The notes: generated by a model from the sequence alone, not told the origin. Positions 16,869 to 26,010 are shown, numbered from the stretch's first letter. The stretch: DNA of 64,000 nt from Bernardetia sp. (GCA_020630575.1 JAHDBD010000010.1:113363-177362), one strand, 5' to 3'. Numbers and translations: made by a program.

Positions 16869-18815
16869 TTACTTTTCAAATTTTGTAATACCTAAATCTT
16901 CTTTTTGTGTTTGTGATATTCTCGGAATTTGATTACCTTTCAATAGATTTTTAGCATTTTCATAGATAGAAATATTCTTATTTGTGGGGTAGTTTCTCAT
17001 AAAATGTTCTCTATAAATATTCTCAATTGCAGTTTGAGCATTTTTGCTAGGATAAATTTGATTTGCAGTTTCTGCCAAACGAATAGCATAATTTGGATTA
17101 TATTCTGCCTTTAATAATGCATCTGTTAAGAGTTCATTTGCTTTTGCTTTTCGTTCTATTTGCTCTTGTAATTTGTTTTTTGTGTCAATACGTTCTTTGA
17201 GAGCATCTACTGTAACACCTAATTGATTAATTTCTTTATTTTTATTTTCAATAACTCGGTAAGTACTTTTGTCAAGTTTCAAAACCTCTTCTAGTATTTT
17301 TTCTTTTTCTACTAATTTTCCAAGTTGATCATCTAGATTTTTACTGAGTTGCATTGTGCTATTGAGTTGTAACTTTATTTGTTCATTTTGCAATTCTATT
17401 TCTTCTTTTCTATCAATGGCAATACTTCTTTCACGTAATGCCCAAGCTGCTAAAATACCAAGCATGAAAATAATAGCTATCAAAGAAACCGTTTTGATAA
17501 TCTTATTTGCTTTTACTCTACGCTTACTTTTTGTTATTAACTCTTGTTCGTTATGAGTAAGTTGAAGTGTTTCTAAATGAGGTTCTATTAAAGAAAGACT
17601 ATTTTTACTTAATACTTCACCTGTATTTTGGTAGGTTTTGAGTCCTGTTTGTAGAATTTCTTTTGCTTTAGATAGATTTTTTTCTTCTGTTGTGAGCCTT
17701 TCTATAATCTTTAAAGCAAGACTATCATGAGCCAACTCAACACGCTGTTCTGAAAGGTGAATAATTCTAACCTTGCTAAGCTCTTCTAAACAAAAGGTAA
17801 TGTTTTCTTTACTTGCACCATGAGAATACATCAAGTTGGTAGCTTCATGTAAGTCCATCGAAACACGAGTTCCATCTTCAGTTACAAGTAAATTTAAAAT
17901 TGTCCAAACTTGTCGTTCTTCAGTTTTTGGTAAACGATTTTGAACTTTTGTTACTTGTTCTTCTAAATATTCTCCCAAAACATCGCCTATGGTACTGAGT
18001 TCTTTTACAAGTTCTGGATTGAAAGTAACACGTTCTTCCCAACTGTCATTTACAGCATTTGTATAGCCAGCCAATACGCCTTGTTTACTTTTTGCAAGCT
18101 CATAAAGACGATCTAAATAAATTTGAAGATAAGTAAGCTCTATCAAACTGCGCTCTTCTGCAACTTGTGAAACAATCAGATCAGCCGTTTCTTCTGGGTA
18201 GTCTACTTGAATATTAAATGCTTCTGCTGATTTCAAAATAACCTCTTTAGCATTGGCTCGGCGCATTTTTTCTACACGTACTCTATAATCAAAAAGCTGT
18301 GGAACACGCTCTTCAAATTCCGATAAATCAGCTAAATATTCCTCACGCATCACCAAAATAACCTTACAGTTGTATTCGCTAGACAAAACAGTCTGAACAA
18401 AATCATAAAACTGGTTTTGTTCTTCTTTACTTCCTGAAATATATAATTCTTCAAATTGATCGATGATTACATAAATTGGACGAAAAAAAGTCATGTGAAG
18501 TGCCTTAATGGCAAGATGCAAAGGCGTGTGTGGTTTGAGTTTTCTTTGAAGATATTTATTTGTCTCTTCTAAAAGAGCTGTTCCGATATGATCTTTTCTA
18601 CGAACGTGAAGAGGTAGCCAGTCGTCAGAAGAAAAGCAGATTGGCAAACCACAATGTACCAAACTCGTTTTTCCTGTACCAGACGCACCATACACCAAGA
18701 CTAAATTACTTTCTGTCGTTTTTTTGAATAGTAATTGAATCTCGGCATCTCTACCAAAAAAAATTTCTTTGTCCTTGCGTCCATACGCTTCCAATACCTT
18801 AAATGGACTTGTCAT
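16869..18815 (-). CDS. nSTAND1-type NTPase with transmembrane and coiled-coil tail
   Basis: This 648-residue protein opens with SPFKVLEAYGRKDKEIFFGR, the classic lead of Novel-STAND NTPase 1 proteins. Walker A is GASGTGKT (43-50) and Walker B is VIIDQFEEL (about 116-124). A winged-helix/HETHS-like region follows to about 360. One transmembrane helix (about 430-450) leads to a long coiled coil (455-540) and a short helical tail rich in Ala and Leu (NPNYAIRLAETANQIYP). Relatives often carry WD40 repeats after such a tail; here they are absent. STAND proteins switch on by oligomerising after sensing a signal. It is divergent from a PP2C phosphatase. Confidence 0.85.
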   Translation of the reverse strand: MTSPFKVLEAYGRKDKEIFFGRDAEIQLLFKKTTESNLVLVYGASGTGKTSLVHCGLPICFSSDDWLPLHVRRKDHIGTALLEETNKYLQRKLKPHTPLHLAIKALHMTFFRPIYVIIDQFEELYISGSKEEQNQFYDFVQTVLSSEYNCKVILVMREEYLADLSEFEERVPQLFDYRVRVEKMRRANAKEVILKSAEAFNIQVDYPEETADLIVSQVAEERSLIELTYLQIYLDRLYELAKSKQGVLAGYTNAVNDSWEERVTFNPELVKELSTIGDVLGEYLEEQVTKVQNRLPKTEERQVWTILNLLVTEDGTRVSMDLHEATNLMYSHGASKENITFCLEELSKVRIIHLSEQRVELAHDSLALKIIERLTTEEKNLSKAKEILQTGLKTYQNTGEVLSKNSLSLIEPHLETLQLTHNEQELITKSKRRVKANKIIKTVSLIAIIFMLGILAAWALRERSIAIDRKEEIELQNEQIKLQLNSTMQLSKNLDDQLGKLVEKEKILEEVLKLDKSTYRVIENKNKEINQLGVTVDALKERIDTKNKLQEQIERKAKANELLTDALLKAEYNPNYAIRLAETANQIYPSKNAQTAIENIYREHFMRNYPTNKNISIYENAKNLLKGNQIPRISQTQKEDLGITKFEK

Positions 18816-18960
18816 AATTTTGATGAACAGCTATTGATTAGTTTATAGGATAATTATTATTAGGAGTAATTATAAGTGATAAAGTATAATAGATTAATAA
18901 AAAGTAAATTAAAAATTTAATCTTGTTCGCTTTAATAAATTTAGTTTTCTGACAATTTTT

Positions 18961-18990
18961 GGCACTCTATCGTTAATGAGACACCAACAA
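18961..18990. repeat. GTTGGTGTC dispersed repeat, short copy
   Basis: The reverse strand reads TTGTTGGTGTCTCATTAACG and then ATAGAGTGCC. The first 11 bases match the start of the repeats at 15864 and 23828; the rest differs. It lies in the nSTAND/PP2C spacer. Confidence 0.6.
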
Positions 18991-19279
18991 TATTCAAAAT
19001 TTGAATAAAATCAATAAAGTACAAAAATTGTCAAACAGTCATAAAATTTTCCTTAGAAGAAATATAAAAATACGATTTTTTAATAAAAATACCTATTGTC
19101 TACTCTGTTTTTAGATTTTTAATTTGTGTTATACTATTTTTTTTATCGTATATATGAAACGAAGCAAAACCGTTTTTGGTTTTTTGAATTAAAAAGTAAT
19201 TGATAAAAAATAATTAACTTGTTTAATTAAAAACAAATAAAAAAAACGCTGCAAGCCTAACATTTTTCAATCTTAATAG

Positions 19280-19308
19280 TATTTTTCGTATAAAACAAAT
19301 TATATTTG
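19280..19308 (+). promoter_or_regulatory. Putative Bacteroidota-type promoter for the PP2C gene
   Basis: TATATTTG at 19301-19308 fits the TAnnTTTG -7 box of Bacteroidota. A T-rich -33 region (ATTTTTCG) lies about 20 bp upstream. Transcription would start about 40 bp before the PP2C start codon. Confidence 0.4.
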
Positions 19309-19353
19309 TTGAAATAAAAAATCACATACAAACAATTTTGCCTACTTGGTTTT

Positions 19354-20133
19354 ATGCCACTTTCTACTTCAAAATCTGCTCAATTTGCCCAATTTGTTTA
19401 TATAGAACAAACGCATACAGGAAAAATCCGTAAACACAATGAAGATGCTTGTGCTATCTTCGAAACTCCAAACGGTCTTTTGTGTGTCGTTTGTGATGGA
19501 ATGGGAGGGCATTTGGGAGGTGAACGAGCCTCAAAACTTGCTTTAGAAAAAATAGGAGAATATATGTCTTCAAAGCGTTTTGATTTGGCAAAACTAAATG
19601 ATGCCTTAGACCAATCTTTTGCTTCTGCTCATGCAGCCATTGCTTACGAAGCTGAAACAAATCCTTTATTAAAAGGAATGGGAACAACATGTGTTGCTAT
19701 TTTATTTCACCCAGATGCTACTTTTTGCGCTCATGTGGGCGATAGCCGTTTGTATATTTTTAGAAATAATGAACTTATTAGACTAACCAAAGATCATTCT
19801 TTTGTTCAAAATCTGATAGATGAAGGCATAATTACAGAAGCAGAATCGTCTTATCATCCAAAAAGAAATTTGATAGAACGTGCTTTAGGTTCTGATGATG
19901 CTCAACCAGATATTGCTAATTTAGGCAGAGTTTTACAAAATCTTAGAGTAGGAGATGTGTTTTTACTTTGCTCTGACGGACTCTCAAATGAATTAGATGA
20001 TGTAGAAATCAAAAATTTTCTTGAAAATGAAACCCTTGCTTTAGAAGAAAAAGTAGAAAGAATGATGGAATCTGCTCTTAAAGCAGGAGGAAAAGATAAT
20101 ATAACAATTCAACTCATTGAAAAAGTAGAGTAA
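19354..20133 (+). CDS. PP2C-family Ser/Thr protein phosphatase
   Basis: This 259-residue soluble enzyme is a complete PPM phosphatase of the bacterial Stp1/PstP type. Motifs in order are KHNEDACAI, VVCDGMGGH (metal-binding Asp and Gly), GMGTTCVAI, HVGDSRLYIF, LTKDHS, LLCSDGLSNELDD and GGKDNITI. It needs two Mn2+/Mg2+ ions and removes phosphate from Ser/Thr. No Hanks-type kinase lies in the window. It is divergent from the nSTAND operon, which suggests but does not prove a shared pathway. Confidence 0.93.
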   Translation: MPLSTSKSAQFAQFVYIEQTHTGKIRKHNEDACAIFETPNGLLCVVCDGMGGHLGGERASKLALEKIGEYMSSKRFDLAKLNDALDQSFASAHAAIAYEAETNPLLKGMGTTCVAILFHPDATFCAHVGDSRLYIFRNNELIRLTKDHSFVQNLIDEGIITEAESSYHPKRNLIERALGSDDAQPDIANLGRVLQNLRVGDVFLLCSDGLSNELDDVEIKNFLENETLALEEKVERMMESALKAGGKDNITIQLIEKVE

Positions 20134-20455
20134 AAATTAAATATTGAAAGATTTAAAAATTTAAAAATTTAAAATTGAGCGTTTTTTAAAGGATAAATCT
20201 GTTTATTTTCTTAGAAATACTTTTTAATCCCTCTTATAGCCTTCTAATCAGACATAATTTATATTATTCTATGCTGCTTCTGAGCAAAATACACACAAAA
20301 GTATAGCTTCTACAAAAATAACTTTTAGAGCATTTATCATTATCTATTACAAGCTATTAGTATTTTCACTATTTTTGCAGATAAATTATACTCAAACTTA
20401 TTGAGATTTAGAACTGATTTTGATTGAGTATAGAATAAAAAAACAAAAATATAAA
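20134..20455. other. 322-bp intergenic region before the RluA gene
   Basis: Low-complexity ATTTAAAA repeats follow the PP2C stop. TATTTTTG at 20370-20377 could be the -7 box for the RluA-family gene. An in-frame TTG at 20420 could extend that gene by 12 residues, but the ATG at 20456 is preferred. Nothing else is evident. Confidence 0.45.
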
Positions 20456-21571
20456 ATGAATACAGAAAAAGAAGATCAAACAAATAACGATTTTGTAAAA
20501 ACTAACACTATTGAGGAAGTTGAAAATACGGAACAAATTGAAATGGCAGAGCCTTTAGATGAACCTTTTGATGATGATGAAGATGAAGAAAATCTTTACG
20601 AACATTATCGTATAAAAGTAGATGGAAAGCAGTTATTATTGCGTATCGATAAATACTTAATGGAGCGTTTGCCTAGAGTTACTCGCAATCGCTTACAAAC
20701 AGCAATAAAAGGAGGATATGTAAAAGTAAATGAAAAACAAGTAAAACCGAGTTATAAAGTTTTGCCTCATGATGTAATTACGGTGCGTTTGCCTGACCCT
20801 GTTCGTGATTTGAAAAAGGTTGAACCTGAAAACATTCCTTTAAAAGTAGTATATGAAGATAAAGATTTGATGATTGTGTTCAAACCTGCAGGAACAGTTT
20901 CACACCCTGCTACTGACAACTGGACAGGAACACTTGCCAATGCGATAGCGTATCACATGGAACAAAATGGGGAGCAGTTTTTAGGACTTTCTCATAGAAT
21001 AGACAAAGATACGACAGGAATTCTAGTAGTTCCCAAAACAGCAGAAGCAAGAGATTTTATAGGAAAACAGTTTTTTCATCATACTATTGAGCGTACTTAT
21101 TTGGCTTTAGTTTGGGGAGAAGTAAAAGCTGATAAAGGAACAATAAAAGGAAATATTGCAAGAGGAAAAAATGATCGTCGTGTAATGACTGTCCACCCAG
21201 ATGGTGAACGTGGTAAGCATGCTGTTACACATTATAAGGTAATTAAGCGTTTGCGTTATGTTACTTTAGTACAATGTAATCTTGAAACAGGACGTACACA
21301 TCAAATCAGAGCGCACATGAAACATATTGGACACCCTCTTTTTGGTGACTACATGTATGGGGGAAATAAAATTTTGCAAGGTTCTGTATTTTCAAAATAT
21401 AAAACTTTTGTAGATAACTGCTTTACAATTTTGCCTCGTCAAGCTCTTCACGCAAAATCTTTAGGGTTTGAACATCCGACAACGAAAAAATGGATTCAGT
21501 TTGATTCTGAACTACCAGAGGATATAGTACAAGTAATTGAGAAATGGGAAAATTATGTGAAATATACTTAA
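20456..21571 (+). CDS. RluA/RluD-family 23S rRNA pseudouridine synthase
   Basis: This 371-residue protein has an acidic N-terminal lead (residues 1-45) and an S4 RNA-binding domain (about 48-105, with IDKYLMERLPRVTRNRLQ and GYVKVNEKQVKPSYKV). The catalytic domain contains HRIDKDTTGILVV, where Asp in RIDKDTTG is the nucleophile. LETGRTHQIRAHMKHIGHP further on is the RluA signature. It should convert uridine to pseudouridine in helix 69 of 23S rRNA, as RluD does, or in a related stem. The domain set and length fit RluD. Confidence 0.92.
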   Translation: MNTEKEDQTNNDFVKTNTIEEVENTEQIEMAEPLDEPFDDDEDEENLYEHYRIKVDGKQLLLRIDKYLMERLPRVTRNRLQTAIKGGYVKVNEKQVKPSYKVLPHDVITVRLPDPVRDLKKVEPENIPLKVVYEDKDLMIVFKPAGTVSHPATDNWTGTLANAIAYHMEQNGEQFLGLSHRIDKDTTGILVVPKTAEARDFIGKQFFHHTIERTYLALVWGEVKADKGTIKGNIARGKNDRRVMTVHPDGERGKHAVTHYKVIKRLRYVTLVQCNLETGRTHQIRAHMKHIGHPLFGDYMYGGNKILQGSVFSKYKTFVDNCFTILPRQALHAKSLGFEHPTTKKWIQFDSELPEDIVQVIEKWENYVKYT

Positions 21572-21765
21572 AAAGTTATTTTGCATTTGCATAATTTATT
21601 TGGGGTTATTGGCGTTTTATAAATTAATGAACAAATTATTGTGTATTTTTAGTTTGCCTTTATTTTTATGAATTTGCGCTAAAGAGTTTTAATGCTTATT
21701 TTTAAGTTATAAAGTGAATAAAAAATCAATCCTAGTATTCTAAAACTAACGCTCACCCCATCCCT

Positions 21766-23769
21766 GTGAAGTTCCTTTTTTCCATAAAATCCAAATTGTT
21801 TCTCTCCTTTTTGGTGTTTCTCTTTGCAACTATTACTTTAGCAGCAATGCTGCTTTGGTATGATGCTCAGATGCACCAAATAGAAAAACTGACGGCTACA
21901 CTTTCTCAAGTTGATTTAGATATTCGTCAAACTGATAAACTAGAACGTGATTTTTTTAGTTCAGAAGCTCTAAATTTAGATTTTTACGAAACAGGAGATA
22001 GTTATTATGTATTACAGCATCAAGAGCTTACCTCAAAACTACGAAATGATTTATTAGAACTCCGAACTCATCCTCTTATTCCTTCTGCCCATTTGCGTCA
22101 TCGCATTGACACACTGCGTCGTTCAGTCATAAAATATGAAACTACTTTTGAAGATTTAGTTACAAAAATTTATCAAAGAGGATTCAAAAATCAAGGGTAT
22201 GAAGGAAAAATGAGCGAACATTTGGATTCTCTTCTCAAAACGCCATTAGATAAAATTTATCTTTATAGAATCAGACAAGCAGAACAGCGTTTTCTTTTAT
22301 ATAAAGAAGAGTCTCAAATCGAACAAGTAAATGCACTTTTGATAGAATTTCAAAATCATATTGAAGAGTTTACTCAAAAGGAGTATAAGAATATAGCTAC
22401 AAGAACCGAAAAACGTACCGAATGGAAAGAATTAACTAATAAATATGAGACTTTGTGGCGAAGATTAGCAGGAACAGAACGAAAAATAGGATACAGAAGC
22501 AAGCTAGGTTTAAAAGGAAAACTCAATCAATTATCTAATCAAATCGAAGTAGCAATTGAAGATATAAACAAAGAAGTACAAAAAGATAGCGAAGACTTTA
22601 GAAAGAGAAGTAGGACAAAATTAATCTGGGTAGTAAGTGCAAGTATTCTTTTGAATCTTATTTTAGGATTATGGATGATACGAAAATTAGGAACACCTAT
22701 AAAAAGAATTTCTGAGGCAATTCATAATGTAATTGAAAATGATTTTTCGGTAGAATGGCAACCCATTCAGATACGTCATAAAGATGAAATAGGAAGACTT
22801 TCTAAAGATGTAAATTTACTTGTTAGCAGGATTTTGGAACGAACAGCCGAAGTATTTCAGCAAAATGAGGAGTTACAAGCACAAAAATCTGAATTGGAAC
22901 AACAAACCGAAGAAATTTTGGCGCAGCGTGATTTAGTAGAATCGAAAAACCAATCTATTTATGCACAAAATGAATATTTGGAAAAACAACAAGAAAAAAT
23001 TCAGCTTCAAAATAAAAATATTACGGCAAGTATCAATTATGCAAAACGCATTCAGAAGGCGATGCTGCCAAGTCAAAATCGTTTAGAAGAAATTTTACCA
23101 AAATCCTTTGTTTACTTCAATCCTAGAGATATTGTTTCAGGAGATTTTTATTTCTTTGCAGAAAAAGATGATAAAATTGTTATTGCTGCTGTCGATTGTA
23201 CAGGACATGGCGTTCCGGGGGCGTTTATGTCTGTGATTGGAAATGATTTGCTTACTCAAATTGTTATTTGGAGAGGAATTACAGAAAGTAATTTGATTTT
23301 GAATGAATTGCATAACGGAATTGTTCAAACACTAAAACAAGAAGAAACTGAAAACCGTGATGGAATGGATATTTCCCTCTGTGTGTTGGATAAGAAAACA
23401 AATGAAATTCAGTATTCAGGTGCAAAAAATTCGTTGCTTTTCATTACACCAGATGGAAAAGTAAATCAAATAAAAGGTGATCGTCATCACGTTGGTGGAG
23501 TTGCTAGACAAATAGAAAGAGATTTTACAGCGCACAAAATACAACCCGAAAAAGGAACTCGTTGTTATTTACTTACTGATGGATATTTAGACCAATTTGG
23601 AGGAAAACACAGTAAAAAATATTCTACAAAACGTTTTCAGTTATTTATAGAAAAACTAAAAACCTTTCATATTTTCGAACTCCAACACGAAGTAGAACGT
23701 AATTTTATTGAATGGAAAGGAAGCGAAAAACAAATTGATGATGTTCTTGTGATTGGTTTTGAAGTATAA
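21766..23769 (+). CDS. Membrane HAMP-coiled-coil-SpoIIE phosphatase
   Basis: This 667-residue protein begins with GTG. It has one N-terminal transmembrane helix (about 8-28), a helical periplasmic sensor (30-284), a second helix (about 285-307), a HAMP domain (about 305-358, LGTPIKRISEAI), and a Gln/Glu-rich coiled coil to about 415. The SpoIIE/RsbU phosphatase (about 420-667) carries NPRDIVSGDFYFF, AVDCTGHGVPGAFMSVIGND, NRDGMDISLC and LLTDGYLDQFGG, which hold the metal-binding acids. It should dephosphorylate a STAS anti-sigma antagonist in response to an outside signal. The STAS/RsbW-like pair near 51.3-52.1 kb is a possible partner. Confidence 0.93.
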   Translation: MKFLFSIKSKLFLSFLVFLFATITLAAMLLWYDAQMHQIEKLTATLSQVDLDIRQTDKLERDFFSSEALNLDFYETGDSYYVLQHQELTSKLRNDLLELRTHPLIPSAHLRHRIDTLRRSVIKYETTFEDLVTKIYQRGFKNQGYEGKMSEHLDSLLKTPLDKIYLYRIRQAEQRFLLYKEESQIEQVNALLIEFQNHIEEFTQKEYKNIATRTEKRTEWKELTNKYETLWRRLAGTERKIGYRSKLGLKGKLNQLSNQIEVAIEDINKEVQKDSEDFRKRSRTKLIWVVSASILLNLILGLWMIRKLGTPIKRISEAIHNVIENDFSVEWQPIQIRHKDEIGRLSKDVNLLVSRILERTAEVFQQNEELQAQKSELEQQTEEILAQRDLVESKNQSIYAQNEYLEKQQEKIQLQNKNITASINYAKRIQKAMLPSQNRLEEILPKSFVYFNPRDIVSGDFYFFAEKDDKIVIAAVDCTGHGVPGAFMSVIGNDLLTQIVIWRGITESNLILNELHNGIVQTLKQEETENRDGMDISLCVLDKKTNEIQYSGAKNSLLFITPDGKVNQIKGDRHHVGGVARQIERDFTAHKIQPEKGTRCYLLTDGYLDQFGGKHSKKYSTKRFQLFIEKLKTFHIFELQHEVERNFIEWKGSEKQIDDVLVIGFEV

Positions 23770-23827
23770 TTAGGGAATCAGGATTGGAGTGTTGAAAAAA
23801 CACAATCTCTGATTGAGTTTCATTTTG

Positions 23828-23876
23828 GATTGTTGGTGTTTGGTGTCGCTTCGCTAAAATACCAACAACGACATTG
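23828..23876. repeat. GTTGGTGTCGCTTCGC dispersed repeat, long copy
   Basis: This copy reads ATTGTTGGTG, TTTGGTGTCGCTTCGCTA, then AAATACCAACAACGACATTG. It matches the copy at 15864-15904 in inverse orientation apart from a 7-bp TTTGGTG duplication. The outer parts pair as a hairpin. It lies between the convergent SpoIIE and NuoN genes and could act as a terminator. Confidence 0.75.
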
Positions 23877-23925
23877 GTCTATTAATAATGGAGAGTTAAT
23901 CCTATCTAGTATTCGAAAGTAGTTT

Positions 23926-25482
23926 TTACAAAAAACGAATCGCATAAATAGCCAAAACTACATTTATCAAAATTAATAACCCTGTTAAAAAAAGTGTCAG
24001 AGTAGAAATTTTATTCTTTTCTAATTCAAGCGTCGACGCTTGAACTAGAGTTTTAATAAACAAATAATAAGGAATTTTGAGATAATAAAAGAAACCTATT
24101 AGAGTTGCTAGTCCAATTCCGATAAGAGAAAATAAAAATGTAGGATTAGAATGATTTTGATAATTCTGAAAAGCAACAAAAATCACAATCATTTTTACCA
24201 AAAAACCACCCAAAGGAGGAAAACCAGCCAAAGAAAGCGAAGCAAGAGCAAGAATTATCTTTGGAAGGAAAGGAAGGTTTTTTAAGTTTTTAATTGATAA
24301 ATCAGTATTGGTTGTGATTTCTAGTTCTGCACAAAATTTCCAAATAATAGCATTTGATAGAATATAGAAAATCCAAAAAATGATAATTCCATTGGTAGAA
24401 ATAACGGCATTTTGAAAGTTATAACCCAAAAGGAGAATCAAAAAACCTACTTGAGAAACTCCTGAATACGCAAAAAAACGTTTGAAATTGCTTTGTTGAA
24501 TAGCTAAAAAACTACCAAAGATAGCTGAAAAAACTCCCAAAATAGAAAGCGTAGAAAAGATAATTTCTTGAAGGTTTGAAGGAATACTTATTAAATAATT
24601 CAGAATAAAAAATAAAATTCCACTTACAGCAATTTTTGGAATAGTTGCCAAGAAAAAAATAGTTCCAGAAGAAGCATTCTTATAGATTTCACTTATCCAA
24701 AAATGAAGAGGAACGGCAGCCAGCTTGAATAAAAAACCAATTCCTATTAAAAGAAAACCAATCAGAAAAGTAGTTTGATTTGATTCTGTTGAAGAAACAT
24801 GAAGAAAAATATCAGAAATATTAAAACTAGCCTGAAAAATAATAGGAATAGAAAAAGAGCCATTCAAACTATACCACCAAGAAAAACCGTAAAGCAAACA
24901 AGCTGAACTAACAGCACCAAAAACAAGATAATTGAAGGAAGAAGCAATCAGTTTTCCTTTGCTCTTTTTATTTTCACTTGTATAAATAATTTGCTTATCA
25001 TAAAAAGCAACTAATAAATAACCACAAATAGAAAGCATTTCCAAACTCACATAAATTCCAAAAATGTTAGCCGAAACAAGTAAAAATTGTGCGCTCAAAA
25101 CTCCTCCTAAAAGAATGACAAACCATTCTGAAACTGTTTTTTGTAAAAAAGGAGAGGAATTATGAGAAGAATATTGAATCCAAATAGCAAATAGTCCAGA
25201 AACTGAAATCAAAATTTTGAGATAATAAGTAAATCTATTTTGATAAAATAAATCATTCCAAAAGAAAGTAGTTGTATCTGTTTCAAGTTTGCCTAAAGAA
25301 AAAATAAGCAAACCAATATTTAGCAAAACAGCAGAACTACAAACAAAAGGCACAAAAAAGTAAGTTAGTTTTTTAGGCAAAAGCAAACCACAAAAAGCAA
25401 GCAGCCAAGCCAAAACTAAAAGCAGTTCTGATTTAAGAAAATTTACATCTTGCCAAGAAAAAAAATAAAAAGTATCATTCAT
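23926..25482 (-). CDS. nuoN: NADH-quinone oxidoreductase subunit N homologue
   Basis: This 518-residue membrane protein has about 14 helices and the proton-antiporter module of NuoN/M/L. Conserved segments include YVSLEMLSICGYLLVAFYDK (helix with Glu), FLFKLAAVPLHFWISEIYK (Lys and Pro of the channel), FFAYSGVSQVGF and LSLAGFPPLGGFLVKMIV. It would pump protons as part of complex I. nuoN normally closes a nuo operon; no other nuo gene is in the window. The loop before the last helix contains LVQASTLEL, encoded by a palindromic insert that also occurs in the peroxidase gene near 48.5 kb. Confidence 0.9.
   Translation of the reverse strand: MNDTFYFFSWQDVNFLKSELLLVLAWLLAFCGLLLPKKLTYFFVPFVCSSAVLLNIGLLIFSLGKLETDTTTFFWNDLFYQNRFTYYLKILISVSGLFAIWIQYSSHNSSPFLQKTVSEWFVILLGGVLSAQFLLVSANIFGIYVSLEMLSICGYLLVAFYDKQIIYTSENKKSKGKLIASSFNYLVFGAVSSACLLYGFSWWYSLNGSFSIPIIFQASFNISDIFLHVSSTESNQTTFLIGFLLIGIGFLFKLAAVPLHFWISEIYKNASSGTIFFLATIPKIAVSGILFFILNYLISIPSNLQEIIFSTLSILGVFSAIFGSFLAIQQSNFKRFFAYSGVSQVGFLILLLGYNFQNAVISTNGIIIFWIFYILSNAIIWKFCAELEITTNTDLSIKNLKNLPFLPKIILALASLSLAGFPPLGGFLVKMIVIFVAFQNYQNHSNPTFLFSLIGIGLATLIGFFYYLKIPYYLFIKTLVQASTLELEKNKISTLTLFLTGLLILINVVLAIYAIRFL
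24021..24048. repeat. In-frame GCGTCGACGC palindrome inside nuoN
   Basis: A perfect 20-bp palindrome, TTCAAGCGTCGACGCTTGAA (24025-24044), is flanked by CTAA and CTAG. It is markedly more GC-rich than its surroundings. Read on the coding strand it encodes LVQASTLEL in the last extramembrane loop of NuoN. The second copy lies at 48521-48558. Confidence 0.9.
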
Positions 25483-25487
25483 GTAGT

Positions 25488-25533
25488 GTACACTTTAGTG
25501 TGCAAAAAAATGTACCGTACCCTTTAGGGTGCG
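25488..25533. repeat. Tandem GTACnCTTTAGnGTGC palindromes
   Basis: Two related near-palindromes, GTACACTTTAGTGTGC and GTACCCTTTAGGGTGC, lie 13 bp apart just upstream of the nuoN start codon. The change of A/T to C/G is compensatory on both arms, so the hairpin is kept. They could be REP-like elements or operator half-sites. No further copy was noticed. Confidence 0.65.
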
Positions 25534-25581
25534 AGAGAAATAAGACCACAAAGGTAGAATAAATACAAAAAGAATGAAAGA

Positions 25582-26010
25582 CTATCCTCTATCTAAAACA
25601 TCATCATCATAAAAAATTTCTTTTTGCCCTTGAAATTGTGCATCTCCAAAAGCAAGCACTGGAAGAAATATAAATGGCAAAAGAACCATTCCTACACCAA
25701 ACCAAGCATTTTTATCAAATTTTTTGGCAAGTTCTATATAGATATAAAAGTATAAAATATAGTTTAGAAGAGGAAAAAATAAACCAATTATCCAACCTTT
25801 AGGCTTTTCTGTGATGTCTAGCAAAATGATAAAATTAATAATAGGAATAAGACCAATCCAAGGCATTTTTCCAGCTTTTTTAAAAATTCCCCACAAACAA
25901 ATTCCACGAACAACATAAAACAAAAAAACTATTCCAAGAGGAAAAAGAAACTCTATAATTAAATTGACAGGAATATCTCCACCAAACGAAGAAGCAATTA
26001 AGTTAAACAT
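25582..26010 (-). CDS. DUF5684-family small membrane protein
   Basis: This 142-residue protein has four predicted transmembrane helices and the DUF5684 pattern: FKKAGKMPWIGLIPIINFI, a KPKGW turn, and ALGDAQ-like FGDAQFQGQ near the C-terminus. It ends with the acidic DDDVLDRG. A paralog lies 280 bp upstream, and a 48-residue membrane peptide is encoded between them. The function is unknown; related domains are sometimes fused to signal-peptidase-like proteins, but no catalytic residues are seen here. Confidence 0.8.
   Translation of the reverse strand: MFNLIASSFGGDIPVNLIIEFLFPLGIVFLFYVVRGICLWGIFKKAGKMPWIGLIPIINFIILLDITEKPKGWIIGLFFPLLNYILYFYIYIELAKKFDKNAWFGVGMVLLPFIFLPVLAFGDAQFQGQKEIFYDDDVLDRG

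Larger units (their letters stand above)
18816..19353. other. 538-bp divergent intergenic region
   Basis: This AT-rich spacer lies between the nSTAND operon and the PP2C gene. It contains a dispersed-repeat half (18961-18990) and a likely promoter for the PP2C gene near its right end. No small gene or RNA structure stands out. Confidence 0.6.
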
